The position numbers and the translations under genes were made by a program. Shown here piece after piece: positions 8,705 to 17,703 of a stretch of DNA of 64,000 bases. The DNA is from Pseudomonadota bacterium (GTDB lineage Bacteria > Pseudomonadota > Alphaproteobacteria > Dongiales > Dongiaceae): positions 62,001 to 126,000 of the forward strand of contig JAJYUT010000006.1 in assembly GCA_021792365.1 (NCBI GenBank). The letters run 5' to 3'. Each line of letters opens with the position of its first letter. Within the stretch, counting starts at the first letter, position 1. The notes beneath the pieces are model-generated. The model was not told the DNA's origin. It did not search any database and saw nothing but the letters and a program-made list of their open reading frames with translations.

Positions 8705-10888
8705 ATGGCTGCAACCCGTTCCATGGCAGCGCGCAAGACCGAGCGCCGCAGCAACCTCGCCCGGCTGTTCTCGCCACGGCACATCGCGTTTATTGGCGGC
8801 GACGAAGCGGCGGAAGCGGCGCGGCAATGCCGCACGATCGGCTTCGGCGGACAGATGTGGGCCGTCAATCCGAAGCGCAGCAATCTGGCCGGCCTGCCCT
8901 GCCTTGCCAGCGTGGAGGATCTCCCCGAACCGCCCGATGCCTGTTTTCTCGCGGTGCCAAGCAAGACCACGGTGGACATACTGGGCAAGCTCGCGAAACG
9001 GGGGGCTGGCGGCGTGGTCTGCTACGCTGCAGGTTTCCGCGAGATCGGCAGCAACGGCGAACAACTCGAGCGGGCGCTCATCGAGGCGGCAGGATCGATG
9101 GCCCTGGTCGGACCGAACTGCTATGGCGTCCTCAACTACGTGAAGGGCATAGCGCTCTGGCCGTATGGCCAGCCCGGACGCCTGGTCGAACGCGGCGCCG
9201 CCATGATCACGCAGAGCGGTATGTTCGCGATCAACCTCACCTTCAGCCAGCGATCCGCCGGATTTTCGCACATCATCAGCGCCGGCAACCAAAGCGTCCT
9301 TGGCATCGAGGACTACATCGATTTCCTGCTCGACGATCCGGCCGTGGTCGCGATCGGCCTCCATATCGAGATGCTGCGCAATGTATCGAAGTTCGCGCGC
9401 GTGGCGCTTCAGGCCGTCCATAGGGGCATTCCGATTGTCGCGTTCAAGACCGGTGCCTCGCAGATAGGCAGTCACCTGACCATGAGCCACACGGGCTCTC
9501 TCGCAGGTTCGGATGACGTCTACAACGCGCTGTTCGACCGGCTCGCCATCACCCGGGTCGATACACCGGCGCAACTGATCGAGACCTTGAAGATGTTCAC
9601 CCTGGGCGGGGTGCCGAAGGGACCGCGGCTGGCCGCCTTCACCTGCTCCGGCGGCGATTCCGAAATGGTGGCCGATTGGGCCGAGCGATTTGGCGTCAGT
9701 CTGCCACAACCTTCCGAAGCCGTAAGGGAGCAATTGTCCAGCCAACTTGGCCCGTTTGCGACGGTCAGTAACCCGCTCGACTACAACACCGCCATCTGGG
9801 GAAACGAGCAACGCGTGGCTGCAGCCCATGCCACCTTCCTGGAACAAGGCTTTGACGCCGCCGTCCTCATCCAGGATTATCCGCCGCTCAATTCCGATAT
9901 CGATCGGGTCGGCAATCTGGCCGACATCCGCGGATTCTTGACCGCAGCGCGCAGTGCGGGCGTGCCGGCCGCCGTCTGCAGCACCATTCCGGAGTGTTTG
10001 ACAGAGGATGTGCGCGACCTTGTCATCGCGCACTCCGCGGCACCGCTGCAAGGCATTCGCGACGGCCTGTTCGCGATCTCGGCCGCCGCCGGATACGGAG
10101 CGCGGCGCCGGGCGCTGATCGCGGCCGGTGCCGGTCATCACGAGCTGGTCGAACTGCCGCCCGCGTCACCGTACTCTCCCCGTCTGCTGGACGAATGGGA
10201 GGGCAAGCAATTCGTCGCCGCCATCGGCGTGCCAATTCCGGCCGGAAGGTTGTGCTGCGAGGCTGACGCTCCAGCGGCAGCCTCGGCGATAGGGTTCCCT
10301 GTCGCCGTCAAACTGATCAGCGCAGGGCTGCCGCACAAGACGGAGGCCGGAGTGGTAAAACTCGGCATTCCGGATCCAGCGGCCCTGCGCAATGCGATCC
10401 AGGACATCAAGCGTTCGGCGGCGGCGCATTTCGGCAGTGCCTGCCCCGACAGCTTTCTGGTCGAACGCATGGCGTCGAAGCCGGTGGCCGAGATGATGGT
10501 GGGCGTCCGCCGCGACTCGCAGTTCGGCTTCGTCCTAGTCGTGGGCGCGGGCGGCACGCAGGTCGAGGTCAACCGCGATCTCGTTACGCTGCTCCTCCCG
10601 GCAAGCCGGGAGGATGTCGCGGCGGCGATCGGTCGATTGCGGATCGCTCCAATCCTCGCGGGCCATCGCGGCCAGCCTGCCGGCGATGTCGATGCCTATT
10701 GCGACACCGTGCTGGAGCTGGCCGCGCTCGCCCTGTCGCATGCCGCCAATCTCTACGAATTGGAGCTGAATCCAGTCATGGTGCTGCCCCGTGGCAGCGG
10801 TATCGTTGCCGTAGATGCCTTGCTCCGATTGGCGGACGGCCGCAGTCCTCAAAATCAACCACCACCTTACGGGCAAACGGGAGCTTAA
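8705..10888 (+). CDS. NDP-forming acyl-CoA synthetase
   Basis: A 727-residue fused alpha-beta acyl-CoA synthetase of the ADP-forming acetyl-CoA synthetase family. It has an N-terminal CoA-binding Rossmann domain (about 15-130), a succinyl-CoA-ligase-like domain carrying the phospho-histidine in SHTGSLAGSD, and a C-terminal ATP-grasp domain (about 490-700). It makes an acyl-CoA from acid, CoA and ATP. It is followed after 3 bases by the 3-dehydrocarnitine cleavage gene. The natural guess is activation of gamma-butyrobetaine, crotonobetaine or carnitine, or of the acetoacetate released downstream. ATGs at 8705 and 8723 are both possible starts; I kept the first. Confidence 0.88.
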   Translation: MAATRSMAARKTERRSNLARLFSPRHIAFIGGDEAAEAARQCRTIGFGGQMWAVNPKRSNLAGLPCLASVEDLPEPPDACFLAVPSKTTVDILGKLAKRGAGGVVCYAAGFREIGSNGEQLERALIEAAGSMALVGPNCYGVLNYVKGIALWPYGQPGRLVERGAAMITQSGMFAINLTFSQRSAGFSHIISAGNQSVLGIEDYIDFLLDDPAVVAIGLHIEMLRNVSKFARVALQAVHRGIPIVAFKTGASQIGSHLTMSHTGSLAGSDDVYNALFDRLAITRVDTPAQLIETLKMFTLGGVPKGPRLAAFTCSGGDSEMVADWAERFGVSLPQPSEAVREQLSSQLGPFATVSNPLDYNTAIWGNEQRVAAAHATFLEQGFDAAVLIQDYPPLNSDIDRVGNLADIRGFLTAARSAGVPAAVCSTIPECLTEDVRDLVIAHSAAPLQGIRDGLFAISAAAGYGARRRALIAAGAGHHELVELPPASPYSPRLLDEWEGKQFVAAIGVPIPAGRLCCEADAPAAASAIGFPVAVKLISAGLPHKTEAGVVKLGIPDPAALRNAIQDIKRSAAAHFGSACPDSFLVERMASKPVAEMMVGVRRDSQFGFVLVVGAGGTQVEVNRDLVTLLLPASREDVAAAIGRLRIAPILAGHRGQPAGDVDAYCDTVLELAALALSHAANLYELELNPVMVLPRGSGIVAVDALLRLADGRSPQNQPPPYGQTGA

Positions 10889-10891
10889 TCC

Positions 10892-11779
10892 ATGAATCGC
10901 GATGTCATCATCACCTGTGCCGTAACCGGCTCAGGCGACACGGTCGGGCGGCATCCCGCCATTCCCGTTACGCCGGCGCAGATTGCCGAGTCCGCGATCG
11001 AAGCGGCAAAGGCCGGTGCCGCAGTGGTGCACTGCCATGTGCGAGATGTAAATACCGGCAAGCCTTCACGCGATCCCGCACTGTTTCGCGAAGTGGTCGA
11101 GCGGATCCGCGACAGCGTTGTCGACGTCATCATCAACCTGACGGCCGGAATGGGCGGCGATTGGCAACCCGACGAGACGAACCCTGCCTTGCCGGGCGCC
11201 GGCACGGATATGGTCGGTCCGGCTGAGCGGCTGGCCCACGTCGTCGCGCTGCGCCCGGAGATCTGCAGCTTGGATTGCGGCACGCTGAACTTTGGGAATG
11301 GCAACACCATCTATATAAGCACGCCCGCATATCTCCGTACCATGGCCGAGACGATCCGCGCTCATGGCGTGAAGCCCGAACTCGAGGTCTTCGATCTCGG
11401 CCACCTGCGATTCGCCAAGCAGCTCATCGCCGAGGGCCTGATCGAGGCCCCGCCACTATTTCAGCTCTGCCTCGGGATCCCGTGGGGAGCGCCCGCCGAC
11501 ACTGCGACCATGAAAGCCATGGCGGATGCACTGCCCGAGGGAGCCATCTGGGCCGGCTTCGGCATCTCGCGTGACGAGATGCCGATGGCCGCTCAAGCGA
11601 TGCTGCTGGGTGGCAATGTCCGGGTCGGCCTGGAAGACAATCTCTATCTGGACAAGGGAGTCTACGCCACGAACGCCAGCCTGGTTGATCGGGCAGCGCG
11701 AATCGCGGGTCTGCTCGGAGCACGCATTCTTACGCCTGCCGAAGCGCGCGAAAAGCTCGCCTTAAAGCGTCCCAACTGA
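10892..11779 (+). CDS. cdhC: 3-dehydrocarnitine cleavage enzyme (BKACE/DUF849)
   Basis: A 295-residue beta-keto acid cleavage enzyme. Family marks are the start ([14 protein letters not shown]), the metal-binding [16 protein letters not shown], the ...[14 protein letters not shown] segment, [15 protein letters not shown] and the [11 protein letters not shown] motif. These enzymes transfer the acyl part of a beta-keto acid to acetyl-CoA. The version with this GMGGDW and GTLNFG pattern next to a carnitine dehydrogenase matches my recollection of the Pseudomonas carnitine gene, which converts 3-dehydrocarnitine and acetyl-CoA to betainyl-CoA and acetoacetate. It lies 3 bases after the acyl-CoA synthetase and 34 bases before the dehydrogenase. 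Substrate assignment rests on family resemblance plus context. Confidence 0.87.
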   Translation: MNRDVIITCAVTGSGDTVGRHPAIPVTPAQIAESAIEAAKAGAAVVHCHVRDVNTGKPSRDPALFREVVERIRDSVVDVIINLTAGMGGDWQPDETNPALPGAGTDMVGPAERLAHVVALRPEICSLDCGTLNFGNGNTIYISTPAYLRTMAETIRAHGVKPELEVFDLGHLRFAKQLIAEGLIEAPPLFQLCLGIPWGAPADTATMKAMADALPEGAIWAGFGISRDEMPMAAQAMLLGGNVRVGLEDNLYLDKGVYATNASLVDRAARIAGLLGARILTPAEAREKLALKRPN

Positions 11780-11813
11780 CGACACGCAAACTCTTGTGGC
11801 CGGGGGCTACCAT

Positions 11814-12782
11814 ATGAAATTCGAAGAGGCGAAATCGATCAAATCCGTCGCAATTGTGGGTACAGGCGTCATCGGCAGCGGTTGGGCCGCTCGCTACCTG
11901 GCGAATGGACTGCACGTGCGCGCCACCGACCCTGCACCGGGCGCGGAGGATCGCCTGCGCCGAGATGTCGACCGCGCTTGGCCGGCTATCACGCGTATGG
12001 GTTTGAAAGCAGGCGCCGACCGCAGCAATCTCACCTTCACCGCACGACTGGGGGATGCAGTCCAGTCGGCCGACTACATTCAGGAGAACGCGCCGGAGGA
12101 TGAAGCGCTGAAAGCCCGTCTGATGGCCGAGATCGATGCCGTCGCGCCCGAGCAGGTGATAATCGCGTCCAGTTCGTCAGGCTTGTTGCCGTCGAGAATA
12201 CAAGCAAACTGCCGGCATCCCGAGCGGGTCGTGATCGGCCATCCGTTCAATCCGGTCTATCTGATGCCGCTGGTGGAGGTTCTCGGCGGGCAAGCGACGC
12301 GTCCGTCGGCGCTCGATATCGCGTTCGACTTCTATCGTGGCATCGGCATGTCGCCCCTGCGGGTGCGCCAGGAAATTCCCGGCTACATTGCCGATCGCCT
12401 CCAGGAGGCCCTTTGGCGGGAAGCACTCCATCTCATCAACGATGGCATCGCGACGACTAAGGATATCGACGAAGCCATATCCAACGGCCCGGGTGTCCGT
12501 TGGGCCTTCATGGGCACCTGCCTCACCTTTCACTTGGCTGGCGGCGATGGCGGCATGGCGCATACCCTGGCGCAGTTCGCCCCAGCGCTGAAGTTGCCTT
12601 GGACCAAGCTGGTGGCACCCGAACTCACCGAGGAGCTTTCGCGCCGTCTGATCGAAGGCACCGCCGAGCAGGCCAAGGGTCAATCCGTGGAAAGCCTCGT
12701 CCTGCAGCGGGACAACCGCATCGTCGACATCATGATCGCGCGGGACAAAGGAGCCAGCCAGGCGACGCACTCGCGAGGGTGA
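11814..12782 (+). CDS. cdhA: L-carnitine dehydrogenase (3-hydroxyacyl-CoA dehydrogenase family)
   Basis: A 322-residue NAD-dependent dehydrogenase. It has an N-terminal Rossmann fold (VAIVGTGVIGSGWAARYL), the SSSSGLLPS loop, the catalytic histidine in GHPFNPVYLMPLVEV and a C-terminal helical domain. The HPFNPxYLxPLVEV block and the ~320-residue length are typical of carnitine 3-dehydrogenases, which oxidise L-carnitine to 3-dehydrocarnitine. I chose the ATG at 11814, preceded by GGGGG, over a GTG at 11796. It follows cdhC, so its product would feed the neighbouring enzyme. It converges on a thioesterase gene 17 bases downstream. Confidence 0.87.
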   Translation: MKFEEAKSIKSVAIVGTGVIGSGWAARYLANGLHVRATDPAPGAEDRLRRDVDRAWPAITRMGLKAGADRSNLTFTARLGDAVQSADYIQENAPEDEALKARLMAEIDAVAPEQVIIASSSSGLLPSRIQANCRHPERVVIGHPFNPVYLMPLVEVLGGQATRPSALDIAFDFYRGIGMSPLRVRQEIPGYIADRLQEALWREALHLINDGIATTKDIDEAISNGPGVRWAFMGTCLTFHLAGGDGGMAHTLAQFAPALKLPWTKLVAPELTEELSRRLIEGTAEQAKGQSVESLVLQRDNRIVDIMIARDKGASQATHSRG

Positions 12783-12799
12783 AAACCCCGCAGCCCGCC

Positions 12800-13267
12800 T
12801 CATCCGCACTGCGGCGGCAGCGACATGCATCCGTGGAGCGGATGAAAGGAAAAGGCGTCGCGATCGACCCGCCCGGCAAGCTGCTCCAGCACGGAACTCG
12901 CGAAAGGGCGCACGCGCCGGTCATTGAGATTAAAGCTGAGGCACAACAGCAGGACCGTGGCGCAGAGCTGATCGCCGGATTCGATCTCATGCAGCAGTAG
13001 CATTCTCTTCTCATCATAGTCGGCGAGGCTGGTGGCGATCTGGAACCGGTCTCCCAGGCGCAGCTCGCGCGCATAGCGAACATGAATGTCGACGATGACA
13101 AATTCAGCCCCCGCGCGCTCCTTCTGCCCGCGCCCATCGTTCATCGCCGCCCAGAATGCCATGGTCGCGACGTCCGCAGCCCTCTGGTAATCCAGGTATC
13201 CCATATGCCCGAGCTCGTCGATCCACTCGGGAGGGACCACGGACTCGAGAAAGACCGTGTGCTTCAC
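12800..13267 (-). CDS. Hot-dog acyl-CoA thioesterase, probable betainyl-CoA thioesterase
   Basis: A 155-residue single hot-dog-fold thioesterase (4HBT type) with the typical WIDELGHMGYLDYQR active-site helix region near residues 15-30. It starts with GTG at 13267, overlapping the dehydrogenase stop as GTGA, so coupling is likely. In carnitine clusters a thioesterase of this size hydrolyses betainyl-CoA to glycine betaine, and some carnitine dehydrogenases carry this domain fused at the C-terminus. Here the two are separate but overlapping. Carnitinyl-CoA is an alternative substrate. Confidence 0.8.
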   Translation of the reverse strand: MKHTVFLESVVPPEWIDELGHMGYLDYQRAADVATMAFWAAMNDGRGQKERAGAEFVIVDIHVRYARELRLGDRFQIATSLADYDEKRMLLLHEIESGDQLCATVLLLCLSFNLNDRRVRPFASSVLEQLAGRVDRDAFSFHPLHGCMSLPPQCG

Positions 13268-14229
13268 ACTCCGCTCCCCGTTCTCCCAGGACCGGAGAGA
13301 GCGTGGCGCACGCGGACAACGCCGTCATCGCGCACGCGCTCGAGCTCTTGACGGCTCTTTCCGCCCACCGAAGCCGCGACATCTTCTATATAGCGCCCCC
13401 TCAGCGCGCGGGTGATCCTGAACGCGTCAGGGGCGATATGGCCTTGTTCCAAGGCGTCGGCCAGACTGTCGACGAACGTGTCGTATCGTGCCGCATCGGA
13501 CGCCCCCAGATAGAAGATGCGCGACGGCCCATTGACGGCCCAGCGGATCGCCGGACCGTAGGTGATCGCATCGTCGATCTCTGCGACGGAGGCGACGCCC
13601 GATTCGAGCAGGTAGAGGATTTCCTTGAAAACCGCATTCTGGATGCGATTTGCGATGTAACCCGGAATCTCCTTCCGCAGCACGATGGGGTGGCTGCCGA
13701 CGGAGCGATAGAACTCCACGGCCCTGGCGACCTGGACGGGATCGCCGCCTTCACCACCCACCACCTCGACCAGCGGCACGAGATAGGGTGGATTAAAGGG
13801 ATGGCCGACGAGGATCCGGCCGCCCGATTGGCAATCCCGGCGGAGGGAATCGGCCAGAAAACCGGCGCTGCTCGAGGCCACGATGATTTCCGGCGCGAGC
13901 CGCGCATCCAGATCGGCAAGAAGACGAATCTTCAGCGCCTCGTCCTCGATGGCGCTTTCCTGGACGAAATCCACGCCATCAATCGCCTCGTCAAGATTGG
14001 TGGTGAAAGACAGCCGATCGGGCGAAGCGTTCTTGGCAAGGCCAAGCTTCTCCAGCGTGGGCCAAGCGTGTCGTACCTGGTCATAGAGCTGCTGCCTTGC
14101 CTCAGGACGCTGATCATAGGCTCTCACGCGCAGGCCGGCGCGCAGGAAATGGGCCGCCCAGCCGCCGCCGATCAGGCCCACGCCGAAACAGCAAACGGTT
14201 CGGATCTCTCTGCCCCTGGCTTGGCTCAT
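13264..14229 (-). CDS. Second carnitine-dehydrogenase-like 3-hydroxyacyl dehydrogenase
   Basis: A 321-residue paralogue of the plus-strand carnitine dehydrogenase. The Rossmann motif is FGVGLIGGGWAAHFL, followed by the SSSAGFL loop and the catalytic histidine in GHPFNPPYLVPLVEVVGG. The Ser/Thr content of the loop and the C-terminal domain differ, so it may take the other enantiomer (D-carnitine) or a related beta-hydroxy acid. It is coupled to the thioesterase by a GTGA overlap and lies downstream of two acyl-CoA dehydrogenase genes. That order fits oxidation of a saturated acyl-CoA followed by hydration and dehydrogenation. Confidence 0.82.
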   Translation of the reverse strand: MSQARGREIRTVCCFGVGLIGGGWAAHFLRAGLRVRAYDQRPEARQQLYDQVRHAWPTLEKLGLAKNASPDRLSFTTNLDEAIDGVDFVQESAIEDEALKIRLLADLDARLAPEIIVASSSAGFLADSLRRDCQSGGRILVGHPFNPPYLVPLVEVVGGEGGDPVQVARAVEFYRSVGSHPIVLRKEIPGYIANRIQNAVFKEILYLLESGVASVAEIDDAITYGPAIRWAVNGPSRIFYLGASDAARYDTFVDSLADALEQGHIAPDAFRITRALRGRYIEDVAASVGGKSRQELERVRDDGVVRVRHALSGPGRTGSGV

Positions 14230-14268
14230 TTCGTGCTCCTGATGTCGGCCGCAATACGGAGTTCCATC

Positions 14269-15423
14269 TCACCGCGACGCATAATTGTCGGGATCGAAAC
14301 AAGCCACGTAACGCTGAAGATGATGGTTCTCGTCGCCAAAGCTGGTGCGGATCCCGTTCAGCCTCTTCAGGTAGTGACCCACCGGATGCTCCCGGGTCAT
14401 ACCGATGCCACCATGCAGCTGGACACATTCCTCGCCCACCTTGCGTGCCGTGGCACCGACCCGTAGCTTGGCGGCAGAGCACATGCGCGTTCTCAGCGCC
14501 GCATCGTCGCTCTCGAGGGCGGCGACGGCTCCCATCGCAATCGACTGGGCCATCTGGCACTGCGTGTAGACGTCGACCATGCGATGCTGCAACGCTTGAA
14601 ACGAGCCGATCTTTTGCCCGAACTGCGTGCGCACCTTCATATAGTCCAGCGTGAGGTGGTACGCCGCCCACATTGCGCCCACCGCCTCCATGCAGATCAT
14701 TGCGGCGGCGACATCAAGCACGCGGCCCAGGAGCTCGGCGCCCTGGCCGGGCCGGCCGATGACGTCCTCTGGTCCGGCCCGGACCGAGCTGAAATGAATG
14801 GTCGCGGTCTCGCTGCCGTCGCGCATTCGATGGGGCTCAACGCGTATACCGGCGGCAGCTCTTGGAACGGCAAAGATGGAGAGCCTGCCGTCTCCTGGGC
14901 CGTCGGCGCTGCGCGCCGCCACCAGGAGGCAGTCCGCCAACCCGCCATCAAGAACGAACGTCTTGGAACCGGAAATCTCGTAGTCGCCGGCGACCGGCCG
15001 GGCAACAGCCGCCATTCGCGAGAGGTCCGAACCTGCGCTGCTCTCCGCATAGGCCAGCGCCACCCGCATCTCGCCTGCGCAGATCTTGGCCAGAAACCGT
15101 TCTTTCTGCCGGGCCGATCCGCAGTGCAGCAGCATCGTTCCGCCGAGCACCACGCTCGAGAGATAAGGACAAGGCAGTAGCACGCGACCCAATTGTTCCA
15201 TGACCAGAGCCATATCGGTGGTTGAGCCACCGATGCCGCCATAGGCTTCCGGGAAGGGTGCAGCCAGCCAGCCGAGCTCCGCGATGGACCGCCATTCCGC
15301 GTCGCTGAACGCAGCGGCGTCGGATCTCGCGCGCAGGCGATCGCCAATGGCATGGCGATCAGCGAGAAAGCGCGCCACGCTGTCGCGGAACATCACTTGC
15401 TCTTCAGTTAGCCAGAATTCCAT
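14269..15423 (-). CDS. Acyl-CoA dehydrogenase-like subunit (FadE type), 384 aa
   Basis: A flavoprotein of the acyl-CoA dehydrogenase family, with an N-terminal helical domain, a central beta domain (AYAESSAGSD, residues about 120-130) and a C-terminal helical domain ending in QLHGGIGMTREHP. Where medium-chain enzymes carry the catalytic glutamate (YEGT), this protein reads FGDE, so the base is an aspartate or is supplied elsewhere. It lies 12 bases after the second acyl-CoA dehydrogenase. Such adjacent unequal pairs can form heteromeric enzymes. A plausible substrate is gamma-butyrobetainyl-CoA, giving crotonobetainyl-CoA for the CaiD-like hydratase. Confidence 0.87.
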   Translation of the reverse strand: MEFWLTEEQVMFRDSVARFLADRHAIGDRLRARSDAAAFSDAEWRSIAELGWLAAPFPEAYGGIGGSTTDMALVMEQLGRVLLPCPYLSSVVLGGTMLLHCGSARQKERFLAKICAGEMRVALAYAESSAGSDLSRMAAVARPVAGDYEISGSKTFVLDGGLADCLLVAARSADGPGDGRLSIFAVPRAAAGIRVEPHRMRDGSETATIHFSSVRAGPEDVIGRPGQGAELLGRVLDVAAAMICMEAVGAMWAAYHLTLDYMKVRTQFGQKIGSFQALQHRMVDVYTQCQMAQSIAMGAVAALESDDAALRTRMCSAAKLRVGATARKVGEECVQLHGGIGMTREHPVGHYLKRLNGIRTSFGDENHHLQRYVACFDPDNYASR

Positions 15424-15435
15424 CTGCCGCTCCGA

Positions 15436-16620
15436 TCACAGTCCGAGAACAGCTTTGCTGACGATGTTCTTTTGGACCTCGCTGCTGCCGCCATAGATCG
15501 ACGTCTTGCGGAAGTTCAAATATGCCGTCGCAATCCACGTGTCTCCTTCGGCATCGGAGTATTCAGGGTCGATCTGGGCGCTCTCTCCCAGGGCGATCAT
15601 CATGAGTTCGAGGATTGCCTGCTGTACTTCGGTTCCACGCACCTTCAGGATCGATGCCGCCGCAGCCTCGGAGCCGTCCTCGTCGGAGAACAGCAGGCGG
15701 ATCTCGGCAAGTTCCAACGACATCAGATCGATTTCGAGTTCCGCGATCTGCCGCGCGAACCATGGCGAATCCAGCAGGCGGCCGCCATCGGATCGCGGTT
15801 CTGTCGCGATGCGCTTCAGGCGCAGCAGACTACGGATGGAACGCGACACCTCGGCGATGCCGAAGCGCTCGAGGCTCAGCAGGTGCTTGGCGATATTCCA
15901 CCCATGGTTCTCGTCCCCTACGCGGTTCTCCACCGAAACCCGAAGGTTATCGAAGAAGACCTGGTTCACCTCGTGCCCGCCGTCGATCGTGACGATCGGG
16001 GAGATGGTGATGCCGGGCGAGCGCATATCGATCAGCAGGAAGGTTATGCCTTCCTGCTTGCGGCCGGAGCCGTCGGTGCGAAACAGTCCGAACATCCAGT
16101 CCGCGATGTGTGCCTCCGTCGTCCACATTTTGGTCCCGTTGATGACATAGCTCTCACCGTCGCGGACCGCCCGGCACTGAAGCGCGGCGAGATCCGAACC
16201 CGCATTCGGCTCCGAGAAGCCTTGGCACCAGAACTGATCTCCATTCACGATTCCAGGCAGAAAGCGGTCCTTCTGTGCCTGGTTGCCAAAAGCGATCAGC
16301 GTCGGGCCAAGCATCTGCACGCCCATGACGATGGGGCGCGGCGCGTCTGCGAGCGCTGTTTCACGTTCGAAGATATATTGCTGCTCGATGGTCCAACCGG
16401 GGCCGCCGAACTGCCGCGGCCACCCGGAACAGGCCCACCCCTTGCGCGCCAGGATTTTCTGCCAGCGCTGCTGCTGCTCCCGGCTGAGGTCCATCCGTTC
16501 GGCGGACACGGCAAGGCGGATGTCCTCCGGCAGTTCCGCGCGCAGAAAGGCCTGTACCTCCTCTCGGAATTTTCCCAGCCAGGGCGCCGCCAAACGATTT
16601 GTCACATCCAAGTCGGCCAT
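15436..16620 (-). CDS. Acyl-CoA dehydrogenase-like subunit (FadE type), 394 aa
   Basis: The partner acyl-CoA dehydrogenase. Visible parts are the N-terminal helical domain, the flavin-binding WCQGFSEPNAGSDLA and WTTEAHIADW segments, and a C-terminus ending IYGGSSEVQKNIVSKAVLGL. The IYGG pattern has glycine where the catalytic glutamate of medium-chain enzymes lies. In the IYGGTSE subfamily the base comes from another helix or from the partner subunit. It precedes the smaller dehydrogenase gene with a 12-base gap. Electrons would pass to ETF, encoded at 39.9-41.6 kb. Confidence 0.88.
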   Translation of the reverse strand: MADLDVTNRLAAPWLGKFREEVQAFLRAELPEDIRLAVSAERMDLSREQQQRWQKILARKGWACSGWPRQFGGPGWTIEQQYIFERETALADAPRPIVMGVQMLGPTLIAFGNQAQKDRFLPGIVNGDQFWCQGFSEPNAGSDLAALQCRAVRDGESYVINGTKMWTTEAHIADWMFGLFRTDGSGRKQEGITFLLIDMRSPGITISPIVTIDGGHEVNQVFFDNLRVSVENRVGDENHGWNIAKHLLSLERFGIAEVSRSIRSLLRLKRIATEPRSDGGRLLDSPWFARQIAELEIDLMSLELAEIRLLFSDEDGSEAAAASILKVRGTEVQQAILELMMIALGESAQIDPEYSDAEGDTWIATAYLNFRKTSIYGGSSEVQKNIVSKAVLGL

Positions 16621-16663
16621 CCTACGTGAAAGTGGTTCTGCGGCCAGAGGCCCAAGAGGCCGG

Positions 16664-16978
16664 TCAGGCCAGTGGCGAGAATGCAGCGGGACTCAGGATC
16701 CTGTTGCTGCCCTCTTCGATCAGCGACGCGATCCTGGGCAGGAACGCGACCCAGGCCGGATCCGCCATCAGTGCGGCGCGGCGGCGTGCGCGGTCTTCGA
16801 GATCGACGAACGCCCAGATATGCGTGATCTCATTCAGCGGTCCGATCTCCGTCGAGAAGTAGCCGACGAGGTTGCCGAGATGCCGGCGCTGGATCGCGAT
16901 CCCCTCGCCCGCCACGAGACGAAGATATTCCGGAACGGCGCCGTTTCTGAGCCGATAGGTGCGCTGCTCATAGATCAT
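16664..16978 (-). CDS. NIPSNAP-family small protein
   Basis: A 104-residue protein with the NIPSNAP pattern: a start of MIYEQRTYRLRNGAVPEYL, then GNLVGYFSTEIGPLNEITHIWAF, and a C-terminal helix. These are ferredoxin-like dimeric alpha-beta-barrel proteins, often encoded beside oxygenases. The biochemical role is unknown. Its ATG overlaps the stop of the DUF1185 gene as ATGA, so the two are probably made in fixed ratio. Confidence 0.75.
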   Translation of the reverse strand: MIYEQRTYRLRNGAVPEYLRLVAGEGIAIQRRHLGNLVGYFSTEIGPLNEITHIWAFVDLEDRARRRAALMADPAWVAFLPRIASLIEEGSNRILSPAAFSPLA

Positions 16979-17571
16979 GCCCGAGCGGCCCTTTCTTCCT
17001 CCAGCTTCGCCATGTCGATGTAGCGATTGCCGATCCGCGGATGCAGGCGTCCGCCGGTGCTGGCACCGAGCGCCACGACAACCTCATCTGCCGCGGGAGC
17101 ATCGGCTATCGTGAACTCGATCGTGAGGTAATGCGAACGCATCCCCTCGTCGTTCTTGTGCATCATAGGAATGGCGATGCCGCAGCCCGGCGCGCCGCGC
17201 TTGTTGGTAAAGCTCAGGTAGCTCGTGCCGTCGACGGCCTGCCGGAAGATGTTGCCGAAACGCAGGGTGTGGATGAGCGCCGACGCGTGCTCGATCTCGC
17301 CAGCCGTGCCGACAACGGCGGCCTTGCCGTAGGCCTCCACGCCGTCCTTGCCGCCGCACCGATCGAGAATGATTGGCACCAGGATCTCGCCGAGCCGCGG
17401 CGCGGCCGCCAGGATCTCCGGTTGCAGATCTTCCGTGAATCCCCGCCCCGCCCAGGGATTGTTCAGCACCGCCGCAGCGGCAACCATGCGCACCGGTTTT
17501 GCTCCGGCCTTACCCCCCTCAACGAGGACATCCTCGGTGAAGGTGACGATCTTGCGAAGCTGGAGGTGCAT
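16975..17571 (-). CDS. DUF1185 'amino acid synthesis' family protein
   Basis: A 198-residue protein starting MHLQLRKIVTFTEDVLVEGG, which matches the family usually labelled amino acid synthesis protein (DUF1185). The label is historical and the function is not established. I chose the ATG at 17571 because this family starts at that motif; an in-frame start at 17628 would extend into the promoter-like AT-rich stretch. It is the first gene of a likely operon that continues through NIPSNAP and the two acyl-CoA dehydrogenases. The luciferase-like monooxygenase gene lies upstream on the same strand, suggesting a shared but unknown oxidation step. Confidence 0.72.
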   Translation of the reverse strand: MHLQLRKIVTFTEDVLVEGGKAGAKPVRMVAAAAVLNNPWAGRGFTEDLQPEILAAAPRLGEILVPIILDRCGGKDGVEAYGKAAVVGTAGEIEHASALIHTLRFGNIFRQAVDGTSYLSFTNKRGAPGCGIAIPMMHKNDEGMRSHYLTIEFTIADAPAADEVVVALGASTGGRLHPRIGNRYIDMAKLEEERAARA

Positions 17572-17609
17572 GAACCTGCTGATTCCGATAAAAGCCGTGA
17601 TCGATGTAT

Positions 17610-17638
17610 ACTGTATTATGGTATTCATATTATGTCAA
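17610..17638 (-). promoter_or_regulatory. Sigma-70-like promoter for DUF1185-NIPSNAP-ACAD genes
   Basis: Reading leftwards, TTGACA (17633-17638), a 17-base spacer and TACAGT (17610-17615) lie about 40 bases before the ATG at 17571. The spacer contains TAATATGA, similar to part of the 5595-5623 operator, so control by the same GntR regulator is possible. Confidence 0.5.
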
Positions 17639-17703
17639 TGCAGGCACCTAGCGACGCGGCATCCCTTCCGCCTGCCATCGGTCGGCGCTGCGCCCCGTTG
17701 CTG

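Noticed and set aside
8702-10141. Long minus-strand frame opposite the acyl-CoA synthetase
   Set aside because: It lies wholly antisense to a clear enzyme gene, has low-complexity composition and no recognisable motif.
13156-14466. Plus-strand frame opposite the second carnitine-dehydrogenase-like gene
   Set aside because: It is antisense to conserved Rossmann and catalytic motifs of the real gene.
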